From contig OZ242033.1 of NCBI GenBank assembly GCA_965205155.1, forward strand, positions 806,001-870,000: a DNA stretch of 64,000 nucleotides. Reading direction: 5' to 3'. Of the stretch, positions 40,681-49,087 are shown in pieces. Under the pieces are notes generated by a model that saw nothing but the letters and a program-made list of their open reading frames with translations, ran no database searches and was not told where the DNA came from. This DNA comes from Aldehydirespirator sp965205155 (lineage in GTDB: Bacteria; Actinomycetota; Acidimicrobiia; Acidimicrobiales; Aldehydirespiratoraceae). The position numbers and the translations under genes were made by a program. Each line of letters starts with the position of its first letter. The stretch's first letter is position 1.

Positions 40681-41162
40681 AAGCGAGGGTTCTGCAGAAC
40701 AGAAGCAACCACCCTGTCGAATAGAGAACCGGCCCAGGCCGCGACGTCGGCAGAGACAGCGAGCCGACGGCACGCCACCTCAGCATCGTCCAACAGCTGC
40801 TGGCGCCGCTAGCGGCGGACGCTGCGGCGGCGAGTCCGAGACGGGGCGTCGGTGGCGATGGCAGCGGTCGCGGCCGCTGGCATAGGAGTGTCTGCCGGCC
40901 CCTCGTGTGTGATACGGGTATGCGCGATCTCATAGGGCCGGCCATCTACGGTTTGTGCTCTGGTGCTTCCAGCTCCGGTGGGTGCTCCTGATCGCGGAGC
41001 ACGGGCGGTGGACTGGAGGCGTGAGGGTCAGTGTTCGCTTGCGCCGGGGGCGCGGGTGTGAGGCCGGAGTTCTGAAGTCTCTGGGCTGCTGGCCGCACAC
41101 GCCCCTTGAGCTGAGAGGTCCGAACTTGCCAATCACCCCCACGCGCCCCAGTAGGCGGATCG
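40681..41162. other. intergenic region after the Fn3 gene
   Basis: A 12-bp palindrome GTTCTGCAGAAC at 40689-40700, just behind the stop, may act in termination. No gene with recognisable or coding-like sequence was found in the remaining 460 bp. Confidence 0.35.
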
Positions 41163-41655
41163 CTATGTGGACGGCCGATCAAGAAGGATGAACGAAAAGA
41201 AGTTCAACAGTGCCATCGCCATGAGACTGTTCTCTTCTGTGCCATATTCGCAGTCCTCTCCATGCATGACTTGGTGTCGGTTGAGACCGGCGAAGTCGGC
41301 AGGGCGCTCACTTGCCGAGAGTGCAAGGGGCCACTCTGGCCACATCAGAGCAAGGAAGAGTTCCCGGAGAATGCCCTCTCCTACATCTGAGGCCAGCCGG
41401 TCGGCCTCTCGTATCGTCTTGCTGCTGAACAGGGACATGCCGAAGCGGTCCCACGCTATGCCATCGGCCTGTGCCAAGAACACGGGAACCGACAAGTTGA
41501 AGTCGCCCCGGCAATGAGCAGCGAACGCATCAGAAATCACGGGAGCCCGCCGCGGGAACTGCTCGACCAGCGTCTGCTCTAGCTTGTCGGCGTCCTCCCT
41601 GAACTTGTTGATGAACACTTGGCGTGCCGATGCGGCTCGCTCTTCTTCAAAGGCC
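41163..41655 (-). CDS. Rx4H (HEPN-like) protein, 5' end lost
   Basis: The coding-like part begins around FEEERAASARQVFINKF and ends in a conserved-looking block with R-x4-H (LNRHQVMHGEDCEYG) followed by NSLMAMALLNFF. That pattern recalls HEPN ribonuclease or helical abortive-infection proteins whose R-x4-6-H motif is catalytic. The frame stays open to 41927, but that upstream part is antisense of another gene fragment (next entry), so the native N-terminus was replaced by a rearrangement. Function as a nuclease is unproven. Confidence 0.5.
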
Positions 41656-41909
41656 CAACGGACAAGATGCCCCGCCTTCGGTTCTTGCACATAGATCAGA
41701 ACGAGCGACCCGATGACTGGACCTCCGCTCATGAGGGAGCGATGTATCTCGGGATGGGCTGCGCGCAGGGCATCCGCAAGCCGCAGGCGCATCCGTCCGA
41801 TGACATCAGCGAACAGGAAGCCTTGGAGCAGTTGGCCGCCCTGAGCGTGCTCGCCCGATGGGTGGATGCCTGTGAGCGGACCACGGACGAGACCGTAACC
41901 GCCGAGTAG
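41655..41909 (+). pseudogene. 3' fragment of a TIGR02391-family gene, copy 1
   Basis: The fragment reads PTDKMPRLRFLHIDQNERPD, HEGAMYLGMGCAQGIRKPQAHP and EQLAALSVLARWVDAC, the C-terminal half of TIGR02391 (Ymh-like) proteins found in phage-defence and mobile contexts. A ~85% identical copy lies at 51317-51700 on the other strand. The N-terminal half is missing here; the preceding DNA belongs to the opposite-strand gene. Confidence 0.65.
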
Positions 41910-41973
41910 CCCTGAGCCCATCCCCACTGGGTGACGGTCAAGTGAGCACCCCGCCGGGCGAAGGCTGAGAGGT

Positions 41974-42729
41974 TCAGGATTGCCGCTGTCTCAGCTCGTC
42001 AATGGCAGCCTGTAGCTCTTCTAGTCGCTTGCTGATGTCTTGTTCGGGCTGTCGTTGCCTTGTCAGCCCGGCTGCGACATTCGCGGTCACAACCCCGAAC
42101 GCGGCTATCCCGGTGACCATGAGCACCGCGGCAATGAGTCGGCCCTCAGTTGTCACGGGGGCGATGTCGCCGTAGCCGACGGTGGTGACGGTCGTGATGG
42201 CCCACCACGCGGCGTCTCCGTAGTGGTCGATGGCGCCGTTGCTGTCCTTCTCCAGGAGCCACACTCCGGCTGAACCGGCTGCCAAGATGGCCGGTATCAC
42301 CACTATCGCGGCGCGCCCGGCGAGCCCTCCCCATAGGCGAAGCGCTGCGTGCCAGATGCTGGCGGCGTAGACGGTGACGCGGGCTGCCCGCAGGACGCGT
42401 AGCGCTCTCGCGGAGCGCAGAATCCGCAGGGGCCGGAAGTAGGGCAGCACTGACACAACGACGATGCCGACGTCGTACCAGTGCGAAGCAAGGTACTTCC
42501 ATGGGTGGCTGCGAGCGAGCCACACCCTGACAGCTAGGTCCACGGCGAACAGTCCCCATATCACCCAGTTTGCGATTGTGGCTGTCAGCGCTACTGCGCC
42601 CTGCGCGGTGCCTTCCAGCACGACAAGCGGGACGCTCGCCAGCGCGAGGATCAGCAAAGGAACATCTACGGCCTGCTCCCATCGGGCCATCGGGTTGCCG
42701 CGCTGCGCTTGGGGGCCATCCGCGGTCAT
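41974..42729 (-). CDS. voltage-gated potassium channel subunit
   Basis: This 251-residue membrane protein has six helices. S4 is a voltage sensor with regularly spaced Arg (R99, R102, R105, R108, R111, R114, R117), and the K+ selectivity filter TTVGYGD is at 182-188 in the S5-S6 pore loop. A C-terminal coiled coil (DISKRLEELQAAIDELRQRQ) would tetramerise it. The ATG at 42729 has AAGGAGG seven bases upstream. It lies alone among accessory genes. Confidence 0.93.
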   Translation of the reverse strand: MTADGPQAQRGNPMARWEQAVDVPLLILALASVPLVVLEGTAQGAVALTATIANWVIWGLFAVDLAVRVWLARSHPWKYLASHWYDVGIVVVSVLPYFRPLRILRSARALRVLRAARVTVYAASIWHAALRLWGGLAGRAAIVVIPAILAAGSAGVWLLEKDSNGAIDHYGDAAWWAITTVTTVGYGDIAPVTTEGRLIAAVLMVTGIAAFGVVTANVAAGLTRQRQPEQDISKRLEELQAAIDELRQRQS

Positions 42730-42866
42730 GACTCGCCTCCTTCGTTGGACTGCCTGTTGTCCAGCAGAGACGGCCAGCGTAGGTGTCAAGCCCGCTGCCG
42801 TTGCCGACTCTTACGGTTGGACCTTCGGGCTCGCCGCTCTGGCCGTCGCAGCCCTGGGAGTGACCT

Positions 42867-44135
42867 CTACCGGCACGATTCGCCCAAGGATCGAGCGAAA
42901 GCCAGGTACGCGGTGCTGTGGAGCAGCACTGCGCTGTATGCCGCTGTCGTCACCAGACCAAGAGACTGCCCCGGGGCCTGTTCAAGGTCCCAGTAGTCCC
43001 AGATGTTGTCGCTGAACTCTCTGCTGAACTCTTCGCGCATCCTGGCTTGGGCTGCTTCGGCGGCGGACTGCGACGCCGTGGCGTTGTCGAGGAGCCCCGG
43101 GTCCACTCCGGCCAATCCGGCTGTCTCGGCGTGCTCTATGGCGCGGCGAGTCTCGAACACGGCGTTGGCGGTCTGTGACGCGGCGTTGTGTGTCGCCTTG
43201 ACCGCTGCGGCGATGTCTCCCATGAGTTGTGCCGCGGTGACAGCCGCTGCCGCAGCGCTTCGGGCGTCGCTGGCGTCGCGGGCGGCCACCAGGGCGTCGT
43301 GCAGGGCCGCTAGGGCCGCTATCGCCTCGTCACTGGACGCAACCGCTTGAGCGCTGAACTCGGCGGCGGCGTCCGACGCAGCCGCGGCCTCTATCCCCAT
43401 AGGGACGGCCGTCGTGGCGGGAGGCGGGCGGGTCTCCAGGTCATAGATGTCGCCGCGGAGTCGTATCAAGTCCACCTCCGCGGGCGAGGCCTCGGAGGCG
43501 AACTCCTCCCACGCCCGCCGGTAGGCGATGTCTATGGGGTCGGCACCTCCTCTGGCGACGCTTCGCAGCAGCGGCTCTATCGCTGCGTTGACGTGCTCAT
43601 CGGCGTCGGCGCGGGCGTCGCTGTACGCGTCGTATGTGTCCCTGAGCACAATGGCGGCCTCGGCCTTGTCGAGTTCGTCCGTTGCCGCGTCGTGAGCGTC
43701 GACAGCAGCAGCCCACATGTTCGCGGCCTCCGCCTCGCGTGCGGACGCCGCTGTGTGGGCATCCCAGACATCCTGGATCTCCGCGCACCACCCGAAGCGG
43801 CTCCCCAGCCGCACACGCTCAGCAACCAAGTCCGGCTGAGCGGTCTCCGATGACGCATCGGGTTCCGGTGGATCCTCTGGCCCTGCCGTCGACACGGCGG
43901 ACGTCACCGCTGTGGTGTCTGCTGTCGAGCCGTCGGCGTTGTCGTCGCTTCCGTTGTCGCTTCCACAGGACCCGGCCACGAGCCCGGCAACGATCGTCAT
44001 GACGATCAAGTGAGTTCTGGTGACTCTGTTGGCGGATCGAGCGCCGCGCCACAACCCGGCCTGAACACGAAGAGCCAGGCCGCGGCCACCGCAGCGGCGA
44101 CGCCAACAACGAGGACGGTCACGGAACGCGGGCAT
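42867..44135 (-). CDS. Ala-rich helical lipoprotein, unknown function
   Basis: A hydrophobic segment ends in a lipobox-like VAGSC, followed by a Ser/Asp/Thr-rich linker and ~300 residues of long Ala-rich helices, probably a coiled-coil or helical bundle (AIAALAALHDALVAARDASD). The ATG at 44135 has a strong GGAGGGAG ribosome site at the end of a structured leader, which argues for that start, but it gives an unusually long Arg-rich N-region. TTG at 44054, TTG at 44009 or ATG at 44000 are alternatives. An overlapping out-of-frame ORF ending at 44006 reads like a small membrane protein (VTVLVVGVAAAVAAAWLFVF), so a short upstream gene is possible. Confidence 0.6.
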   Translation of the reverse strand: MPAFRDRPRCWRRRCGGRGLALRVQAGLWRGARSANRVTRTHLIVMTIVAGLVAGSCGSDNGSDDNADGSTADTTAVTSAVSTAGPEDPPEPDASSETAQPDLVAERVRLGSRFGWCAEIQDVWDAHTAASAREAEAANMWAAAVDAHDAATDELDKAEAAIVLRDTYDAYSDARADADEHVNAAIEPLLRSVARGGADPIDIAYRRAWEEFASEASPAEVDLIRLRGDIYDLETRPPPATTAVPMGIEAAAASDAAAEFSAQAVASSDEAIAALAALHDALVAARDASDARSAAAAAVTAAQLMGDIAAAVKATHNAASQTANAVFETRRAIEHAETAGLAGVDPGLLDNATASQSAAEAAQARMREEFSREFSDNIWDYWDLEQAPGQSLGLVTTAAYSAVLLHSTAYLAFARSLGESCR

Positions 44136-44280
44136 GGTGGCTCCCTCCGGTGCGGGGTTGGGCGTTCGTGCCAGCGAATGCCTGTGACCGACCCGAAGGG
44201 AACCATGGCGAGGCCACCCCGCGGATTTCCCCGGTCACTGAAGAGGGGGCTGGCATGACCCCCGCATTCGCTGGCGAGCG
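44136..44280 (-). promoter_or_regulatory. candidate structured cis-regulatory RNA, copy A (leader of the lipoprotein gene)
   Basis: Read on the minus strand, an outer stem GCCAGCGAATGC/GCATTCGCTGGC (44275-44264 with 44181-44170) encloses two elements. One is a GGGGG/CCCCC hairpin (44263-44245) whose loop contains TGCCA. The other is a GTGACCG/CGGTCAC stem (44238-44232 with 44190-44184). Then come GCCCAAccCCGC and the ribosome site CCGGAGGG before the ATG at 44135. CCCTTCGG inside the third stem can pair with CCGGAGGG through one G-U, which would hide the ribosome site. Copy B at 61446-61585 keeps this architecture with different stem bases. Confidence 0.65.
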
Positions 44281-44289
44281 CCACCGTAG

Positions 44290-44692
44290 CACCCGCCACA
44301 AGCCGCAAGCCCCCAGGGTCAAGCGCCCCCACATGGCGCACCCACGACTCGACATGGTGATTCGCACGTGCTGGCGAACAGCGTGTCTCAGCGGCTCGCT
44401 ACCGTGCCGGACCGTGGCTGACCCCGCCAACATTGACAACGCTCTGGAGTACAACGACTGCAACCAGGCGCTCGACTCGCACCTGGTGCGGTGCCGGCCC
44501 ATGGAATGTCCGATAGTGGAGACCTGGGTCAACGCACCCCACCAGGAAAGGGAAGCGGCGATGGCCGCTCTGGCCGACGCCGGCCCACCACATCACGGCC
44601 TCAGTGTCTGCGACCGCCACAGCGCACCGGTCCCGGACCAGGGGGGCAACAGCCTCGGTCCCGTCGTGTGATCAGGCCGCTACGTTGAGCCA
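44290..44692. other. region before the four-gene operon, no clear gene
   Basis: Frames are open on both strands but none resembles a family. A plus-strand frame from an ATG at 44333 to 44671 (C-terminal MECPIVETWVNAPHQEREAA) could be a small protein; I give it little weight. The promoter of the HicB-like gene must lie near the end of this stretch. Confidence 0.3.
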
Positions 44693-45046
44693 ATGGCCGA
44701 AACCTCGACGTTCCAGCCGCACAAACACCCCCGCGACCACAAGGGCCGCTTAGTTCCCAGGGACCGCCTCGGACCGCCGACTCTCGAGTTGACCCCGGAT
44801 CTCGAACAGTTCATCGACGACTGGGCGGACCGGGCGCATCCGCACACCACCGTGGAACCCAACGGCGACCCGGAGGGCTTCGTCGCACTTTGCCCGCCGG
44901 CGCGCGGAGCGATCGCTTTCGGTTACAGCGAGCAAGAGGCGATCGACGACATGCGGTCGGTGCTGTTCGACTGGGCCTACTTCAGTCTCGACCTCGGCCA
45001 AGAGCTGCCGGAGCTGCCAACGCTGCCGTCATCGGTTGAGCAGTGA
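44693..45046 (+). CDS. HicB-like small protein, first gene of a coupled four-gene operon
   Basis: The 117-residue protein contains a HicB-type core: GFVALCPPARGAIAFGYSEQEAIDDMRSVL fits the pattern of one beta-beta-alpha repeat of HicB antitoxins (Gly-Phe-Val-Ala, then a turn, then xEEAxxxxxxxL). The N-terminal 40 residues are basic and Pro-rich. No HicA toxin is adjacent. The stop overlaps the next start (GTGA), so its role is tied to the uracil-DNA-glycosylase-like gene. Whether it acts as antitoxin or structural partner is unknown. Confidence 0.55.
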   Translation: MAETSTFQPHKHPRDHKGRLVPRDRLGPPTLELTPDLEQFIDDWADRAHPHTTVEPNGDPEGFVALCPPARGAIAFGYSEQEAIDDMRSVLFDWAYFSLDLGQELPELPTLPSSVEQ

Positions 45047-45873
45047 GTGCGACGACTGAACCGGGCTCGCATGACGCGTCGGGCACGGATGGCGTGATAA
45101 ACAAGTCGGAGCTCGGGGAAGTGGTCAAGGGGGCGTGGCGTTCCTATGGGCGGGCTGCCGCGCTCGGGTCGGCTGTGACCGCGGCGGTGCCGATCCTGTT
45201 CTTCGGGGATGTCGATGCGTACCTCGGGTCGCGGCTGCGTGTCGTGACGGTGGGGTTGAACCCGTCCTCGAGAGAGTTCCCGGCCGATGATCCGTTCGGG
45301 CGTTTCCCGCTCGCTGAGGGCATCGACCGCGCGGATGTAGGGCGGTACCTCGATGCGCTGTCGGCGTACTTTCGTGCCGATCCCTATGCGGGATGGTTCG
45401 GGGCTTGGGAGCCGCTGCTGAACGGAGCCGATGCGAGCTACTACCCCGGAGCGGCCTCAACGGCGCTGCATACCGACATCTGCTCGCCGGTGGCCACCGA
45501 CCCGACCTGGAGCCGCCTCGGCAGGGGCGACAGGAGGGCGTTGATGGACGACGGCGTACCGCTGTGGCACGAGCTGCTGGTGTTGCTGCGACCGGATCTG
45601 GTGCTCGTCTCCGTCGCGAGACGCCACCTTGAGCGGATCTCCTTCGAGACGCCGGACCGGCGGTGGGAGCCGATCCACACGTTCCACAACAAGATCAACG
45701 GCGCGCCCCGCAAACGCCCCTACAGGACCGAGGCTCGCTGGCATGTGATCGGAGACGGGGTGTCGCTGTTCGTGTTCTGCCCCGCCAGCCAGACCCCGCT
45801 GGGTTCCATCAGCGCCGACCAGAGACGCGAACTGGGCACGGTCGCAGCGGACGCATTCCGAGATGGCCGATAG
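45043..45873 (+). CDS. uracil-DNA glycosylase-superfamily-like protein
   Basis: The 276-residue protein has signatures of the UDG fold: VVTVGLNPSSREFP (67-80), which resembles the GxNPG/S-type water-activating loop of family 4/5/6 UDGs, and HTDICSPVATDPTW (143-156). A C-terminal FVFCPASQTPLG could fill the role of the HPS-type loop, but the His is absent. UDG-fold enzymes excise modified bases; some serve in phage defence by attacking modified phage DNA. Overlaps with both neighbours (4 bp and 11 bp) show tight coupling. Substrate and activity are unproven. Confidence 0.5.
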   Translation: MSATTEPGSHDASGTDGVINKSELGEVVKGAWRSYGRAAALGSAVTAAVPILFFGDVDAYLGSRLRVVTVGLNPSSREFPADDPFGRFPLAEGIDRADVGRYLDALSAYFRADPYAGWFGAWEPLLNGADASYYPGAASTALHTDICSPVATDPTWSRLGRGDRRALMDDGVPLWHELLVLLRPDLVLVSVARRHLERISFETPDRRWEPIHTFHNKINGAPRKRPYRTEARWHVIGDGVSLFVFCPASQTPLGSISADQRRELGTVAADAFRDGR

Positions 45874-46879
45874 CTGCTGCTTCGTGCAGTTCCCGCATCC
45901 GGGCGCCGAGCACAGACCCGGCCCCAACAGAGGCCGCACATGGAACACGCTCACGGCTGCGCATGCACGCAAGTTCATGCAACTCTCCGGCGAGTGGATC
46001 GACACCGACGGCAGCACCGCAAGCGGGGATCTGTGGGCGTGGGGAGAGTGGGAACCCCAGTCCCAGCTGCTGCGCCGCCTCGACGGGTCCCGGGCGTGTG
46101 GGTATCCCCAGCATTTGTGGCGCCCGTACTACGTGATCCCCGACGGCGGCTATCGGGGTCTGCACAACACCGACCCGTTCATCTTCGGAGAGCGGTTCCT
46201 GTACTCGAACTGCAAACAGCCCACCAGTACGCGTCTGCGCAGCCTGGACCGCGGCTCGGTCATCGCGTTCGGAAGCAGCAAGGCAGGCCGATGGCTGCTC
46301 GACACCGTCTTTGTGGTGGCCGGCTTCGTCGACTACCCGCTGACAGCAGTCCGCTCGACTCTGGCGGGCATGGTGCCCGAGACCTTCCTGGATGTCACCG
46401 GCGGGCCGCTCGCCGCCAACAGCCAGCACGACAGGTGCGGGCCCGCCCCAGAGGAACGAACCGGCTGCGGCGGCGGTCGCCGATCCCGCAACGGCTCGGC
46501 TACGCCGCTTCGGCTCTACTGGGGAGCCACGCCCCAAGACCAAGTCCACGACATGTTCAGCTTCTTCCCGGCGATGCCGGCGAGCCACGCCGAGGGATTC
46601 CCGCGGCCAAACATCGAACTCCCGGAGAGCTATTTCACCGAGTCGCTCAAGCGGGGTCACAAGCAGTCCTGCGGTCTCACCGCAGAGACAGTCGCCCTGT
46701 TGTGGGACTCGCTCACAGAACAGGTCGACGCCGCTGGGCTCGTCCTCGGCACCCACGCGGCGCTGCCAGAACGCCGCAGAACCATGAGCATGTCTCCGAC
46801 GGCGCCGACAGGGGCACACCAGACCCCACAGGAATCCCAGGCAGGAAGCTCAGGCCTGCAGGCTGTGAGTCCGCCGTGA
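45863..46879 (+). CDS. conserved-looking protein of unknown function in the four-gene operon
   Basis: I do not recognise a family for this 338-residue protein. Notable segments are FVQFPHPGAEHRP near the start, ARKFMQLSGEWIDTDGS, LWAWGEWEPQS, HNTDPFIFGERFLYSNC and GSVIAFGSSKAGRWLLDTVFVVAG; many Trp, Tyr and Phe suggest a nucleotide- or nucleic-acid-binding surface. The last ~40 residues are low complexity. It begins inside the UDG-like gene (11-bp overlap) and its stop overlaps the DUF429 start (GTGA). The coupling implies a complex or pathway with its neighbours. Confidence 0.6.
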   Translation: MADSCCFVQFPHPGAEHRPGPNRGRTWNTLTAAHARKFMQLSGEWIDTDGSTASGDLWAWGEWEPQSQLLRRLDGSRACGYPQHLWRPYYVIPDGGYRGLHNTDPFIFGERFLYSNCKQPTSTRLRSLDRGSVIAFGSSKAGRWLLDTVFVVAGFVDYPLTAVRSTLAGMVPETFLDVTGGPLAANSQHDRCGPAPEERTGCGGGRRSRNGSATPLRLYWGATPQDQVHDMFSFFPAMPASHAEGFPRPNIELPESYFTESLKRGHKQSCGLTAETVALLWDSLTEQVDAAGLVLGTHAALPERRRTMSMSPTAPTGAHQTPQESQAGSSGLQAVSPP

Positions 46880-47727
46880 ACAGCACCACTGCCGATCCGA
46901 CCGGGGTCCTTCACGGCATCGATTTCTCCGGCAACCACAGGATGTGGACGTCAGGCTGTGGGCGCTCCAACGTCTGGATCGCCACAGCGAAGACTCAGCC
47001 AGGCGTTGACGTCATGAGGCTCTCTGAGCTACGACCCGTGCAGCATCTGCCAGGCAGTGCACACCCGTTCGAGCGGCTGGTCGCGCTGCTCGAGCGCGGC
47101 GACTATTGCGCCGCGGCGATCGACGCTCCCTTCTCGCTTCCTGCCCGGCACGTTCCCGCAGGCGGATTGCCGACGCTGCTAGGAGACGTCGAGAGATTCC
47201 CGGCGGAGAAGCGCCCGTTCGCCAAGGGAGCCGATCTCGTGGCCTACGCCGAACAGAACGCCCCCCTTCAACAGAAGAAGCCGCTGCGCAAGACAGAGCG
47301 GGCTTGGGCCGACAGGGGCGTGAACACCAGGTCGACGCTGTGGAACGGACCGAGGGGCGGGGCACCCTTCACCGTTGCCTGCCTAACTCTGCTCGCCAGA
47401 GTCGGGGGACCGGTCTGGCCTTGGACGCACGCTGATCGCGGTCTGCTAGTGGAGGCATTCCCGGCGGGCCAGCTACACGACTGGGAGCTAAGACACCAGG
47501 GGTATGCGAAATCGGGCCCCAACCCCAACAGAGACAGCATTCTCGAAAAGGTGTCACCACGGCGCATAGAGATTCCAGATCCCATGTACAGGTGCTGCCG
47601 ATCCAACGCCGATGCGCTCGACGCAGTGCTCTGCCTATTCGCCGCGAAAGCCGCGGCTGAAGGTCAAGCGACAACAGAGGATCCAACGGCCGCAGAACGC
47701 GAAGGCTGGATCGCCACTCACCCCTGA
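46876..47727 (+). CDS. DUF429-family predicted nuclease
   Basis: The 283-residue protein has DUF429/RNase H-like landmarks: GIDFSG (D16) near the N-terminus, AAIDAPFSLP (D83), EAFPAGQL (193-200), and NADALDAVLCLFAA (D246/D249), which supply acidic residues typical of an RNase H-fold metal site. The family is predicted to be a nuclease or nucleotide-processing enzyme. The GTG start overlaps the previous stop. It closes the four-gene operon. Confidence 0.75.
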   Translation: MNSTTADPTGVLHGIDFSGNHRMWTSGCGRSNVWIATAKTQPGVDVMRLSELRPVQHLPGSAHPFERLVALLERGDYCAAAIDAPFSLPARHVPAGGLPTLLGDVERFPAEKRPFAKGADLVAYAEQNAPLQQKKPLRKTERAWADRGVNTRSTLWNGPRGGAPFTVACLTLLARVGGPVWPWTHADRGLLVEAFPAGQLHDWELRHQGYAKSGPNPNRDSILEKVSPRRIEIPDPMYRCCRSNADALDAVLCLFAAKAAAEGQATTEDPTAAEREGWIATHP

Positions 47728-47769
47728 TAATGCCCCAGGCAGCATGCCCACAGGCCGCTGCAGCCCGAT

Positions 47770-48357
47770 CTAGGTGCCGTCAGTGACCGGCTCCGAGACG
47801 TTGGCCTGTAGGGCTGTCCACTGCGACTCGAGGATCGCCATCGAAGAGTCGTCGTGCCACCGGCCGCCGAGCCACACGCTGTCGCGGAACCGGCCTTCGG
47901 TTGTGAAGCCGCATCGGGTGTAGGCGGCGACCGCTCGGCTGTTGTCGGCGACAACGGTGAGGCTCACCCGATGCAGACCAAGACCTTCGAATCCCCAGCG
48001 CAGAACCAGGCGAATCGCTTCGGTGCCGATGCCCTGTCCGATGCGGGCCGGGTCCAGGATCCCGATACCGAGGCGCGCTGACCGGTTCACAACATCGACG
48101 GGCGCGAGGCGCACAACCCCGACAAACACGTCGTCACGGTCGGCGATCATCCAGTGCGGTCCCGGCCCGTACGGGCGTTTGAGTTCGTCGGCGGCGTCGG
48201 ATTCGGTCATGGGCTCGTCGGTATCGAGGTCCTCGCCGAAGCCGCGGGCGATGTCGCGGCTGCGTCCCAGCGCCGCCCGGCGGTCGATGTCGCCGTCTCG
48301 CAGCGGCCGCAGCCGCACCCCGTCGCTGGTCAACTCCGGCACATGATCCACATCCAT
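47770..48357 (-). CDS. GNAT-family N-acetyltransferase (RimJ/RimL-like)
   Basis: The 195-residue protein has RLRPLRDGDIDRRA at the N-terminus, LGIGILDPARIGQGIGTEAI as the acetyl-CoA pyrophosphate loop (GxGIGTxA-like) and LHRVSLTVVADNSRAVAAYTRCGF as the second conserved block. It should acetylate an amine on a protein or small molecule. The ATG at 48357 has GAAGGTGA upstream. It is convergent with the DUF429 operon and divergent from the next gene. Confidence 0.88.
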   Translation of the reverse strand: MDVDHVPELTSDGVRLRPLRDGDIDRRAALGRSRDIARGFGEDLDTDEPMTESDAADELKRPYGPGPHWMIADRDDVFVGVVRLAPVDVVNRSARLGIGILDPARIGQGIGTEAIRLVLRWGFEGLGLHRVSLTVVADNSRAVAAYTRCGFTTEGRFRDSVWLGGRWHDDSSMAILESQWTALQANVSEPVTDGT

Positions 48358-48408
48358 ACCTGTCACCTTCCCATGACGCCACCCCTGTCCGCTGCGGCTG
48401 GGCCTCGA

Positions 48409-48436
48409 TTGCATCTGCTTTCTAAAAGCGTATAGT
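48409..48436 (+). promoter_or_regulatory. promoter of the nucleotidyltransferase gene
   Basis: TTGCAT and TATAGT are separated by 16 bp. The -10 ends 12 bases before the ATG at 48449, so the leader is about six nucleotides or absent. Confidence 0.5.
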
Positions 48437-48448
48437 AATGTATGGTTT

Positions 48449-49087
48449 ATGAAAGTTCCTGCGCCGCCGCTGGTTCCGATACTTCGCTCAGACGCCCAGG
48501 GCAGGATCCTGGCGTGTGTGCTCGCCGACCCCGACAAGAGCCACAGCCTGTCGGACCTAGTCGCTGCGACCCGCACGAGCATGCCGACGGTGCTGCGGGA
48601 AGTGCGTCGAGGCGAGCAGGCCGGAATCCTCACCACCCACAAGGTCGGCCCCTTGCGGCAAGTGTGCGCCCGCGTCGACCATCCTCTATACAACGCGGTG
48701 CGCCGGATCATTGTCGCCACCTACGGCCCGCCGGCGGTGGTCGCCGAAGAGTTCGCCGGTATCGGGGGCGCTGAAGCGGTCCTGTTGATCGGTTCTTGGG
48801 CCGCACGCTATTTGGGTGAGGCGGGCCGAGCCCCAAACGACGTCGACGTGCTGGTCATCGGAGACCCAGACCGCGATCTCGTAGACGACGCCGCCCAGCG
48901 GGTCGAGGAACGGATCGGGATGCCGGTCCAGGCGACGGTCCGCACGCACTCCCAGTGGAGGTCCGGGCGCGGCAGTTTCATCCGAGAGGTCAAGTCGCGG
49001 CCCCTCGTCGTCGTCCTCGTGAACGACGAACCCGCCCCGACAGGAGAACTTGTTGAGCTTGAGGCCAAGAGCGGTAGATCGCCATGA
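48449..49087 (+). CDS. winged-helix + minimal nucleotidyltransferase protein, toxin-antitoxin-like
   Basis: The 212-residue protein joins a winged HTH (ILACVLADPDKSHSLSDLVAATRTSMPTVLREV, ~20-75) to a nucleotidyltransferase core with GSW (115-117) and DVDVLV (D131/D133). This layout is known from orphan MNT-type proteins linked to toxin-antitoxin modules, where the MNT modifies a HEPN toxin. The next ATG overlaps the stop (ATGA) as if a partner gene once followed, but only debris remains. A near-leaderless promoter precedes it. Confidence 0.75.
   Translation: MKVPAPPLVPILRSDAQGRILACVLADPDKSHSLSDLVAATRTSMPTVLREVRRGEQAGILTTHKVGPLRQVCARVDHPLYNAVRRIIVATYGPPAVVAEEFAGIGGAEAVLLIGSWAARYLGEAGRAPNDVDVLVIGDPDRDLVDDAAQRVEERIGMPVQATVRTHSQWRSGRGSFIREVKSRPLVVVLVNDEPAPTGELVELEAKSGRSP

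Noticed and set aside
41656..41927. N-terminal part of the 254-codon minus-strand frame
   Set aside because: It is antisense of a TIGR02391 fragment that has a second copy at 51.3-51.7 kb.
44170..44275. Structured element considered as an integron attC site
   Set aside because: No GTTRRRY core site or adjacent integron integrase was seen, and the ribosome site and start codon placement fit a leader RNA better.
45940..46875. N-terminal extension of the DUF429 frame
   Set aside because: The frame is open upstream but is a shadow of the preceding gene; the GTGA overlap at 46876 marks the real start.
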